Of a DNA stretch of 39,687 bases, positions 24,901 through 31,922 are shown piece after piece. Source of the stretch: Limisphaerales bacterium (lineage in GTDB: Bacteria; Verrucomicrobiota; Verrucomicrobiia; Limisphaerales; UBA11358). Position numbers and translations under genes: made by a program. The stretch covers positions 159 through 39,845 of the forward strand of contig PMOA01000065.1 of assembly GCA_003161635.1 (NCBI GenBank). The letters are read 5' to 3'. Below the pieces are notes generated by a model. It did no database searches and was not told the DNA's origin. It saw nothing but the letters and a program-made list of their open reading frames with translations. Every line of letters starts with the position of its first letter. Within the stretch, counting starts at the first letter, position 1.

Positions 24901-27895
24901 GCTGCCGCATGCCTTCGTGGACGCGACAACAAAATTCGAAGGTCCCGCCGCTGGGAGCGATGTATTGCCGGTGGTGCTGCCCGCCACGGCCAATTTGCTT
25001 CCGCCGTTCAGCCCGACCAATGACCAGGCATGGCTGACCATCAATGGAGTTACCAACGGCGTGCTGAGTTTCAGCTTCAGCGCCTCCGCCGCAACCAATC
25101 GCACCGCCCACCTGACTCTGCTGGGCCAATCCGTCCCGATTGTACAGCAGGGATCCAATTTCCTCGGCGCAACCGCGCTGCTGGAAGGGCCAGCGGCAGG
25201 CGCGGATAGCGTCGTTTTGCGCGTGATCCCGGAAACCTCTCCCTGGACGGCCAAAGCTAATGCCTCCTGGCTGCATCTGAGTGCGGCGAACCAAAGCGGT
25301 ACGGGCAGCACCAACGTGGTCTTCAGCTTCGATGCCAACCCGGACGTCACGCGCACGGGCACTCTCACTATCGCCGGCTGGACGCTGACCATTACCCAGG
25401 CCGGTTCAAGCTATATCGCGGCGCCTCAGCCACTGACAACGCTGGCCTCGGGGTTGAACCACCCGAATAGCGTGGCGATGGACGGCGCCGGGAATGTTTA
25501 CATCGCTGACACAGCCAATAACGCGATCAAAAAGTGGACGATGACGAGCAACGCGGTGACGACGCTGGTTGCCTCCGGGTTGAATGGTCCCGCCGGCGTG
25601 GCGGTTGATGGCGCGGGCAATGTTTACATTGCCGACCGCGGCAATAATGCGATCAAAAAGTGGATAGCGGCGAATAACGTCGTGGCCACGCTGGTCGCCT
25701 CGGAGCTGAACGCTCCCTCGGGTGTGGCGGTTGATGGCGTGGGCAATGTTTACGTTGCTGATACCGGCAATAACGCGGTCAGGAAATGGACGACGTCCAG
25801 CAACACGGTGACGACGCTGGTTGTCTCGGGGCTGAACGGTCCCGTCGGCGTGGCGGTGGACGGCGCGGGCAATGTTTACATTGCCGACACTGGCAATAAC
25901 ACGATCAAAAAGTGGACGGCGGCGAATAACTCCGTGACCACACTGATTGATTCGGCCTTGAATGGTCCCCAAGGGGTTGCGGTAGATGGCTCGGGCAATG
26001 TTTACATCGCTGACAGTGGCAATAACACGATCAAAAAGTGGACGGCGACTGACAACACTGTAACTACACTGGCTGCCTCGGGGTTGAACGGCGCCGCTGG
26101 CGTAGCGGTGGACGGCGCCCGCAATATTTACATTGCCGACACCGGCAACAACGCTGTTAAGGAACTGGTTTATGCCTTCGTCAACCCGATGCCCCGATAT
26201 GAAGGGGCTGATGCCGGCAGCGATGTGCCGATGGTGTTGCCGCTTACGGCAAATTTGCTCGCCCCGTTCACTCCGACCAGTGACCAGTCGTGGCTAACCG
26301 TCAACATCAGCACCAATGGCACGGTCAGTTTTACCTTCACCACCAACGTCGGCGACGTCCGCATAGCCCATGTCACTCTGCTCGGTCAAACCATCCTGTT
26401 CGTGCAGTCAGGTCTCTCATATGCCTTGGGCACAAGTTCCATTTTGGATGGTGCCACGGCCGGCACGGATAGCGTTGTTGTGGCCGTGAGTCCATCAATC
26501 GTTTCATGGACGGCCACGGCCAATGCCGGCTGGTTACACCTATCCACTGCAAGCCAAAGCGGAACGGGCAGCACCAACCTGGTGTTCAGCTACGATGCCA
26601 ACCCGGGCACCACCCGCACCGGCACCCTCACCATTGCCGGCCAGACGCTTGCTGTTGCTCAAGCTGGCTCAACCTATCTTGCGGCGCCAGCACCCGTTAC
26701 AACTCTGGTTTCTACGGGTTTGAACCAGCCTCTTAGCTTGGCAGTGGACGGCGCGGGCAATGTTTACATCGCTGATCGGGGCAATAACGCAATCAAGGAG
26801 TGGGTAGTGGCGAGCAATACCGTAACCACGCTTGTGGCTTCAGGATTGTCGTCGCCTTTTGGCGTAGCCGTGGATGGTGAGGGAAACGTTTACATCGCTG
26901 ACACTGGCAATAATGCGATCAAAAAGTGGGTGGCGGCGAGCAACAGCGTTATAATGCTGGTGGCCTCGGGTTTATCGTCCCCTTTTGAGTTGGCGGTGGA
27001 TGGCGCGGGCAACGTTTATATTGCAGATACTGGCGGGATCAAAAAATGGTCAGCCTTGAATAATACCGTGACCACGCAAGTGTCCATCTTCCAGCCCGCC
27101 GGGGTCGCGGTGGATGCAGCGGGTAACGTTTATATTGCTGACGACTATAGTGCGATCAAGAAATGGACGGCGGCTAAGAACATGCTGACCACGTTGGTTT
27201 CTGGGCTGAACGCGCCTGCCGGCGTCGCAGTGGATGGTGCCGGTAACGTTTACATCGCCGACACCTTCAATGGTGCAATCAAGAAATGGACAGCGGCGAA
27301 CAACACTGTGACCACTTTGGTCTTCACGGGATTAAATCGTCCGGAAAGCGTTGCGGTTGATAGCTCGGGCAATGTTTATATCGCTGATTCCAACAACAAC
27401 GCCGTCAAGGAACTGCCGCGCGCCTTCGTAGATCCGACTGGGAAGTTGGAAGCACCTGCGGCAGGCAACGATGTTTTGCCCGTAGTGCTGCCAGCCACGG
27501 TAAATTTGCTTCCCCCGTTCTCGCCGACGAGTGACCAACCATGGCTGGCCATCACCGGTTTCACCGATGGCGTCGTGAGCTTTACCTTTGGCGCCACCGT
27601 TTCCAACCGCAGCGCCAACATCACCTTGCTCGGCCAAACCATTTCCGTCACTCAAGCCGCTCCCCCGATCCTGGTTGACGCCCGGATGCTGACCAACGGC
27701 ATGTTTCAGTTTGCCTTCGCCTACGGCGACTCCAACGCCTCCTTTACCGTGCTGACGTCCACCAATCTTTCATTGCCGTTGGCCAACTGGATCGTGCTCG
27801 GCGTGGCCACCAATACCGCTCCCGGCCTGTTCCAGTTCGCCACTCCAGCCGCCACGAATGATCGGCAACGCTTCTACCGTGTCGCGTTGCCCTAG
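21965..27895 (+). CDS. giant secreted protein: four six-bladed NHL propellers with BACON-like domains
   Basis: The 1976-residue protein has a signal sequence (VFIALVLAIFSAAPAQA, cleavage near 46). It is built from four units. Each has a BACON-like beta domain (xLGTTALLEGPTAGSDSVVL...WLHLS..NQSGTGSTNVVFSYDANPGATRxGTLTIAGxTLTVTQA, at ~48, 642, 1065, 1485, with two extra copies at ~477 and ~560). This is followed by six NHL repeats (GVAVDGAGNVYIADTGNNAIKKWTAASNTVTTLVASGL) and a second beta domain beginning AFVDxTxKxEGxxAGSD (at ~390, 982, 1404, 1820). I count exactly six NVYIAD-type blades per block, 24 in all. The last ~75 residues are the verrucomicrobial C-terminal module. NHL propellers usually bind proteins or glycans, and BACON domains are thought to bind carbohydrate or mucin; cell-surface adhesion is inference. 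The DNA is highly repetitive, so assembly of copy number may be uncertain. Confidence 0.9.
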   Translation: MKEIGVKRVQKTDAFAINYHFCRRVSGGVFIALVLAIFSAAPAQATSVLGTTALLEGPTAGSDSVVLAVDPPAAWTATANDTWLHLSVANQSGTGSTNVVFSCDANPGATRAGTLTIAGHTLTVTQAAPGYAPAPLTPTALVSSGLHYPVGVVADGAGNVYIADTINNALKQWTPASNTVTALVASGLSSPSGMAVDGAGNVYVADPGNNAIKEWVAASNTLNTLVASGLSSPSGVAIDGAGNLYITETGGSAVKKWTATNSTVSVLTISGYDGGPAAVDLVGNVYFINNNFVNNTALQKWTAANGTVLTLAVSGPIYSPIGMAVDVSGNVYVDDRDAMMIKKWTAASNTLSTLVQFSLNAMYGGVAVDGAGNIYFPYFSGIDYAILELPHAFVDVTPKSETADAGSDVLSQVLPATANLLSPFAPTSDRSWLTITGTTNGVVSFAFTATISNRTAHINLLGQNISINQGPVCSLSPTALSEGPTAGSDSVALTVVPETGLWTATANANWLHLSATNQSGTGSTTVVFSYDANPGAARVGTLTIGGQTLTVTQQAAPAYLIPTALLEGPTAGSDSVLLTVTPETTTWTASANDSWLHLSVTNQSGTGSTTIVFSYDSNPGDTRVGTLTIAGQTLTVTQQGPPYVLGTIAPLEGPAAGTDSVVLAISPESDTWTATANEAWLHLSAANQSGTGSTNVVFSYDSNPGATRVGTLTVAGKTLTVTQAGPTYDAVPPSLTTLVSTGLSMPYGVAVDSAGNVYIADSYHSAIKKWTAASNTVTTLVSSGLSSPRGVAMDSVGNVYIADASLNAIRKWTAASNTVTTLVSSGLSAPQGVAVDGGGNVYIADTSHNLIKEWSVANNKTTTLVSSGLNDPEGVAVDGSGNVYIADTYNNTIKKWTAANSNVTTLVSSGLYYPSGIAVDGAGSVYIADTYHSMIKKWTAASSTVTTLVSSGVSYPWGVAVDGAGNVYIVDNYSNSVKELPHAFVDATTKFEGPAAGSDVLPVVLPATANLLPPFSPTNDQAWLTINGVTNGVLSFSFSASAATNRTAHLTLLGQSVPIVQQGSNFLGATALLEGPAAGADSVVLRVIPETSPWTAKANASWLHLSAANQSGTGSTNVVFSFDANPDVTRTGTLTIAGWTLTITQAGSSYIAAPQPLTTLASGLNHPNSVAMDGAGNVYIADTANNAIKKWTMTSNAVTTLVASGLNGPAGVAVDGAGNVYIADRGNNAIKKWIAANNVVATLVASELNAPSGVAVDGVGNVYVADTGNNAVRKWTTSSNTVTTLVVSGLNGPVGVAVDGAGNVYIADTGNNTIKKWTAANNSVTTLIDSALNGPQGVAVDGSGNVYIADSGNNTIKKWTATDNTVTTLAASGLNGAAGVAVDGARNIYIADTGNNAVKELVYAFVNPMPRYEGADAGSDVPMVLPLTANLLAPFTPTSDQSWLTVNISTNGTVSFTFTTNVGDVRIAHVTLLGQTILFVQSGLSYALGTSSILDGATAGTDSVVVAVSPSIVSWTATANAGWLHLSTASQSGTGSTNLVFSYDANPGTTRTGTLTIAGQTLAVAQAGSTYLAAPAPVTTLVSTGLNQPLSLAVDGAGNVYIADRGNNAIKEWVVASNTVTTLVASGLSSPFGVAVDGEGNVYIADTGNNAIKKWVAASNSVIMLVASGLSSPFELAVDGAGNVYIADTGGIKKWSALNNTVTTQVSIFQPAGVAVDAAGNVYIADDYSAIKKWTAAKNMLTTLVSGLNAPAGVAVDGAGNVYIADTFNGAIKKWTAANNTVTTLVFTGLNRPESVAVDSSGNVYIADSNNNAVKELPRAFVDPTGKLEAPAAGNDVLPVVLPATVNLLPPFSPTSDQPWLAITGFTDGVVSFTFGATVSNRSANITLLGQTISVTQAAPPILVDARMLTNGMFQFAFAYGDSNASFTVLTSTNLSLPLANWIVLGVATNTAPGLFQFATPAATNDRQRFYRVALP

Positions 27896-28213
27896 CGGAG
27901 ATTCCCTCGGGGCGTACCCTGATTTGATGGGTTCGGTCTTCGATGCCCGCTCGCTACGCCAGTCGATGTTGAAGTTTTCTCCTGCCCCCGTCGGGTTGTA
28001 GTAACGCGTTACACTTCCAGCGGAAGGTCTTGGGGAACGTGGCAGCCAGTTCCCAACTTCATTACCTGCGGTTCCGTCGAAAGCACGTGAAAACAGGCAT
28101 CAGTTCCGAACTCTATTCCCCACCAATTGGATATTTCCCCGCTGGAAATCAACAGCTTGACGCGGTTCCCAGTTCCCATCTTAATTCCCGGAGTACATGC
28201 CGACGCCAATGTA
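27896..28213. other. intergenic region with a 12-bp perfect palindrome
   Basis: About 320 bases between the giant gene and the acetyltransferase. GTAACGCGTTAC at 28001-28012 is a perfect palindrome and could be an operator. On the minus strand an open frame ending ...NWWGIEFGTDACFHVLSTEPQVMKLGTGCHVPQDLPLEV-stop (stop near 28009) looks protein-like but matches no family I know and overlaps the acetyltransferase; it may be a decayed gene end. Confidence 0.35.
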
Positions 28214-28663
28214 ATGGTCTTACGGTCTTTCCATATTGAAGATTTCGACGCGGTCATCGCCTTGTGGCGGCGCACTGAGGGCGTAGGATTGAACGAGTCC
28301 GACACGCGTCGCGCCATCGCCGCGTATCTGCGACGCAATCCGAATCTCAGTTTTGTTGCGGAAAAGGACGGTCGAATCATCGGCGCCGTGCTGTGCGGCC
28401 ACGATGGCCGGCGCGGTTACCTGCATCACCTGGCCGTGTCAAAACGCCACCGGCGTTGCGGCATAGGCCGGCAACTCGTGAGTGCCTGTCTGGCAAAACT
28501 CCGCAAGGCGGGTATCCCAAAATGTAACATCTTTATCTTTGCTGACAACAGGGCAGGGATGAAGTTCTGGGCGCACACCGGCTGGAGTCTGCGAACAGAA
28601 CTACGGCTAATGCAAATCCGCCTGGATGACGGAGGTGGAGCAAGAGGAGACTGCCAGTGCTGA
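28214..28663 (+). CDS. GNAT family N-acetyltransferase
   Basis: From ATG 28214 the product is 149 residues. It shows the GNAT core: MVLRSFHIEDFDAVIALWRRTEG, FVAEKDGRIIGAVLCGHDGRRGYLHHLAVSKRHRRCGIGRQLVSACLAKLRKAG (motif A, with the R/Q-x-x-G-x-G/A acetyl-CoA loop as RRCGIG), and NRAGMKFWAHTGWSLRTEL (motif B). It resembles the RimI/YpeA-type group that acetylates proteins or small amines. The track start at 28127 is a TTG in a region without family match, so I use the ATG. It is separate from its neighbours. Substrate unknown. Confidence 0.85.
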   Translation: MVLRSFHIEDFDAVIALWRRTEGVGLNESDTRRAIAAYLRRNPNLSFVAEKDGRIIGAVLCGHDGRRGYLHHLAVSKRHRRCGIGRQLVSACLAKLRKAGIPKCNIFIFADNRAGMKFWAHTGWSLRTELRLMQIRLDDGGGARGDCQC

Positions 28664-28792
28664 ACGGTTCTGGCTGCTGTCCGGCACGAAGGCCCCTGCG
28701 TCAGTTCAAAAACCTTTTTCAACTTTGGTTGTCATTGACACGGCCCGGCTAAAGCAGGAAATTTGAACTGTTAGTGATTACAGATTAAAATC

Positions 28793-29404
28793 ATGAAAGC
28801 CGTTGCCCTAAATGGAAGCCCGCGCAAGGGCGGGAACACTGAAATTCTTCTAAAAAAGGTGCTTGCGCCGCTGGCCGTATCTGGCTGGGAAACCGAGTTC
28901 ATCCAACTCGGCGGAACACCCATCCGCGGATGCCAGGCCTGTTACCAGTGTTTCAAGAAGAAAAATTCCCGGTGCAGCCAGAAGGGTGATGTTTTCAACC
29001 AGTGCATGGAGAAAATGGTCGCGGCCGACGCGATCATCCTCGGATCGCCGACGTACTTCACCGACGTGAGCGCTGAAATGAAGGCACTGTTGGATCGCGC
29101 CGGGCTGGTGGCGCTGGCCAACGGCGGATTGTTCCGCGGAAAAATCGGGGCCGCCGTGGTGGCGGTCAGACGCGGCGGCGGCACGCATGCCTTTGACACG
29201 ATGAACCACATGTTCCTCATGTCCGGCGCCATTGTGCCGGGATCCACGTATTGGAACCTCGGATTTGGCTTGGACAAGGGCGAGGTGGCCAAGGACGACG
29301 AGGCTTCGCGCAACATGAATGATCTGGGCCAAACCATCGCCTGGTTGGGCGCAGCGATCCATCAACACGCCGGGAGCCGCCCGCCCGCCGTGGTTCGCGA
29401 ATGA
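28793..29404 (+). CDS. iron-sulfur flavoprotein / NADPH-dependent FMN reductase family protein
   Basis: The 203-residue protein begins MKAVALNGSPRKGGNTEILLKKVL, the flavodoxin-like FMN phosphate loop. It continues with RGCQACYQCFKKKNSRCSQKGDVF, a Cys-x2-Cys-x2-Cys-x7-Cys cluster as in iron-sulfur flavoproteins, and DAIILGSPTYFTDVSAEMKALLDRAG. It should carry FMN and possibly a [4Fe-4S] cluster and work as a cytosolic electron carrier. It overlaps the aldo-keto reductase ORF by four bases (or lies 20 bases before its preferred ATG), which makes a redox operon likely, with the flavoprotein handing electrons to or from its neighbour. Confidence 0.87.
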   Translation: MKAVALNGSPRKGGNTEILLKKVLAPLAVSGWETEFIQLGGTPIRGCQACYQCFKKKNSRCSQKGDVFNQCMEKMVAADAIILGSPTYFTDVSAEMKALLDRAGLVALANGGLFRGKIGAAVVAVRRGGGTHAFDTMNHMFLMSGAIVPGSTYWNLGFGLDKGEVAKDDEASRNMNDLGQTIAWLGAAIHQHAGSRPPAVVRE

Positions 29405-29424
29405 ATTTCCTCGAACCCGTTGCC

Positions 29425-30570
29425 ATGCAATTTCGCAAATTCGGCAAACTGGATTGGAACGCTTCGGTCCTGGGCTTTGGTTGCATGCGCCTGCCTACCG
29501 TGGAGGGAAATTCCCACGGCCCCAATATCAACGAAGCGGAATCTGTGCGCATGATCCGCCACGCCCTGGATCGGGGCGTGAACTATTTCGACACCGCTTA
29601 CATCTATCACGACGGCAACAGCGAGACCGTTCTCGGCAAGGCGTTGCGCGGCCATAGAGACCAGGTGAAAATAGCCACAAAGTCCCCGGTATGGTTGATC
29701 CAAAAGGAAGCCGATTTTGACCGGATGTTGAACGAGCAACTGCGCAAGCTCCAGACCGATTGCATTGATTTTTATCTGCTCCACGCCCTGGATAAAAAGC
29801 GCTGGAACGAAATCGTCCCGAAATACAAACTCCTGGAACACGCCGACGCTGCGATTCGCGACGGACGCATCCGCCACCTGGGTTTTTCGTTCCACGACAA
29901 TTACGAGAGCTTCCCTGACATCATCAACGGTTACGATCGCTGGACGTTCTGCCAGATTCAATACAACTACATGGACACGGAGAACCAGGCGGGCACTCAG
30001 GGATTGAAGCTCGCCGCCGCCAAGGGCCTGGCCGTTGTGATCATGGAACCACTTCTCGGCGGCAGGCTGGCCCATCCGCCGTCGTCCATTCGCCAGGTGA
30101 TCGAGCGCTCCAGCGTGAAGCGCTCTGCGGCGGACTGGGCGTTGCAATGGCTTTGGAACCAGCCCGAAGTGTCGGTTGTGTTAAGCGGGATGAGCAACAT
30201 GGACCAGGTGAAAGCCAACCTGGATTCGGCGGGTCACGCTCGCAGCCATTCGTTTCAGGCGGCGGAACTGAAACTGATCGCAGAATTGCAGCAAAAGTAC
30301 CGGGAACGAACCGCCATTCCTTGCACCAAGTGCAACTATTGCATGCCCTGTCCAAACGGAGTGAACATCCCGGCCAATTTTGAAATCTACAACGAAGCGT
30401 TTCTCCACGAAGACATTCCCGGCGCGCGCTTCAAGTATCAGATTTTTATCACGGAAGCAGCGCGGGCCGGTGTTTGCGTTGCCTGCCACGACTGTGAAGA
30501 CCATTGTCCTCAGAAAATCCCGATCAGCGAATGGATGCCCAAGGTTCACGCGCTGCTCGGCGTGGCGTGA
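29425..30570 (+). CDS. aldo/keto reductase with C-terminal 4Fe-4S ferredoxin domain
   Basis: The protein of 381 residues has the AKR TIM barrel: ASVLGFGCMRLP, GVNYFDTAYIYHDGNSETVLGKAL with the catalytic Asp and Tyr, VKIATKSP with the Lys, and DFYLLHAL with the His. It ends with a ferredoxin-like part: CTKCNYCMPCPNGVNIP and CVACHDCEDHCPQKIPI, a pair of Cys motifs for two clusters. This fused type is common in anaerobes and in Verrucomicrobiota. MQFRKFG at 29425 is the family start, eight codons after the track ATG. It follows the iron-sulfur flavoprotein gene closely. Substrate unknown. Confidence 0.9.
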   Translation: MQFRKFGKLDWNASVLGFGCMRLPTVEGNSHGPNINEAESVRMIRHALDRGVNYFDTAYIYHDGNSETVLGKALRGHRDQVKIATKSPVWLIQKEADFDRMLNEQLRKLQTDCIDFYLLHALDKKRWNEIVPKYKLLEHADAAIRDGRIRHLGFSFHDNYESFPDIINGYDRWTFCQIQYNYMDTENQAGTQGLKLAAAKGLAVVIMEPLLGGRLAHPPSSIRQVIERSSVKRSAADWALQWLWNQPEVSVVLSGMSNMDQVKANLDSAGHARSHSFQAAELKLIAELQQKYRERTAIPCTKCNYCMPCPNGVNIPANFEIYNEAFLHEDIPGARFKYQIFITEAARAGVCVACHDCEDHCPQKIPISEWMPKVHALLGVA

Positions 30571-30702
30571 TTCATCGCAGCGGCGGAGATTACACCGCAA
30601 GCCCCGTTGGGCGAACAGCTCCTGGGCCGGAAGCAGGGCGATGTCCTGAAATTAAAACTCGCCGATGCGCAAAACCAATACCGGGTGACGGCAGTTGTCT
30701 GA
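30571..30702 (+). pseudogene. 3' end of a GreA/GreB/Rnk-like gene
   Basis: Directly after the aldo-keto reductase stop an open frame without a start reads FIAAAEITPQAPLGEQLLGRKQGDVLKLKLADAQNQYRVTAVV-stop. PLGxxLLGxxxGD followed by a short beta strand is the C-terminal FKBP-like domain of GreA-type elongation factors and Rnk. The rest of the gene is absent. The following ~150 bases to the OmpA-like gene hold no supported gene. Confidence 0.5.
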
Positions 30703-30852
30703 GCAAAGGGCGCCGGTATCCACGGGAAAGCCCGGCTGAAGCTCCTCGGAGCGAAAGATAATAGCCCAGGGCAAACGACCCACCGCGTCGAAGTGAAACG
30801 AAGACGGGAGTACAATCAGTGAATCGTTCTCCCTCAACCATCGGTCCAAGGG

Positions 30853-31701
30853 CTATTTCACGGGGGGTTCAGGCGTCTCAGTTCCAGAGGACTGCGGTGG
30901 GGAATTAGTGGACGTACCGGGCTTCACTGCCGGCACGGTGTCGGCTCCGGCGAGTTCATCCGGCAGAATGGTGATGGCAATGCGGCGGTTCCTGGCTCTT
31001 CCCTCGGCGGTCGCATTGTCGGCGAGGGGGCGATATTCACCGTAACCGATGGCCCCGACGCGGTGCGGGTCCACACCCGCCTTTTCGGTGAGAAAATGCA
31101 CGGCCGCAAGGGCGCGGGCGGTGGAAAGTTCCCAGTTGCTGGCGAACCGATTGCGGGCTTCGGGCCGGATGGGCACGTTGTCCGTGTGACCAATGACGTG
31201 AATCTTCAGTCGAGGATGTCCGGCGAGAATGGCTGCAATCTTGCGCATCACGGATTCTCCGGCCGGTTTCAAGATCGCCTCGCCGGAATCAAACATGACG
31301 CGGTCGAGGATGTTCACGGTGAGCTTGCCTTGCAGATTGGAGATGGTGACATCCTTGGATTCGAGGTCTGCGCGCATCTCATTTTCGAGGCCTTTTGCCA
31401 TCTGGGCGGCGGTGTCCTTTTCCTGTTCCAGATCGGCAACCTTGGATTGCAGGGCCGCAATCTGGTCTTTGTCCTTCTGGTTTTCGCCTTGTGCGCTGGC
31501 GAGACTGGCATTGGCATCATCCAGCCTGGTCCGGAGCGATTCCAGTCCACGCAGTTTACCCATGGCCGAGGCCCAGAGCAGCAATGACACAATCAACAGC
31601 ACGGCAAGGATGCCGGCGGCAATCCAGCCCCACCGGGAGGCATCCGGGCCGCGCCTGGCCTTGGTCACATATTCAGTAAATGGTTGTTTGCCTTCGCTCA
31701 T
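30853..31701 (-). CDS. OmpA-family peptidoglycan-binding protein with coiled coil
   Basis: From ATG 31701 (MSEGKQPFTEYVTKARRGPD) the product is 282 residues. A cytoplasmic basic stretch is followed by one membrane helix (WGWIAAGILAVLLIVSLLLWAS, ~24-45), a coiled coil (LESLRTRLDDANASLASAQGENQKDKDQIAALQSKVADLEQEKD, ~55-100), and an OmpA-like domain. That domain has FDSGEAILKPAG, IHVIGHTDNVPIRP, NWELSTARALAAVHFLTEKAGV, VGAIGYGEYRPLADNATAEGRARNRRIAI, matching the MotB/OmpA peptidoglycan-binding motif with its Asp and Arg. The tail is Pro/Ser/Thr-rich. It may be a periplasmic stator- or scaffold-like protein. The track start 45 codons earlier is not family-like. Confidence 0.87.
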   Translation of the reverse strand: MSEGKQPFTEYVTKARRGPDASRWGWIAAGILAVLLIVSLLLWASAMGKLRGLESLRTRLDDANASLASAQGENQKDKDQIAALQSKVADLEQEKDTAAQMAKGLENEMRADLESKDVTISNLQGKLTVNILDRVMFDSGEAILKPAGESVMRKIAAILAGHPRLKIHVIGHTDNVPIRPEARNRFASNWELSTARALAAVHFLTEKAGVDPHRVGAIGYGEYRPLADNATAEGRARNRRIAITILPDELAGADTVPAVKPGTSTNSPPQSSGTETPEPPVK

Positions 31702-31829
31702 GTTGTGTCGGGTGGATTTAATCAGACCGCTCAGGACCGTCCAAGCGAAGAATCTTCCTTTCCGATTCTTGCCTTTCAACTCACACCTAACAGCCCGTTC
31801 AAGACGTAACAGCCGACGCCTGCCGGGTC

Positions 31830-31915
31830 GTAGCACTGGTGAGGAGCCTCTGACTTTTCATAACTCTCAACCCTCAACCCTCAACCCGATCAGAGCCTCG
31901 TCACCTCGTCTCCTA
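31830..31915. repeat. palindromic element between helicase and OmpA-like genes
   Basis: GGTGAGGAGCCTCTGA (31838-31853) pairs with TCAGAGCCTCGTCACC (31890-31905) at 14 of 16 positions, with GTAG/CTAC (31830-31833, 31912-31915) outside. The loop holds 'ctcaaccctcaaccctcaaccc', a short tandem repeat. It lies just downstream of the helicase stop and may help end its transcript. Confidence 0.65.
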
Positions 31916-31922
31916 CCGTGAT

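Noticed and set aside
22400-27400. Regularly spaced DNA repeats that might suggest a CRISPR array or satellite
   Set aside because: Period is ~130-150 bp, repeats are coding and diverge at third positions, and they translate to NHL blades. No CRISPR array is present in the window.
28009-28213. Minus-strand open frame ending PQDLPLEV
   Set aside because: It looks partly protein-like, but I know no family, the N-terminal part overlaps the acetyltransferase in antisense, and no start is supported; left as a note in the intergenic entry.
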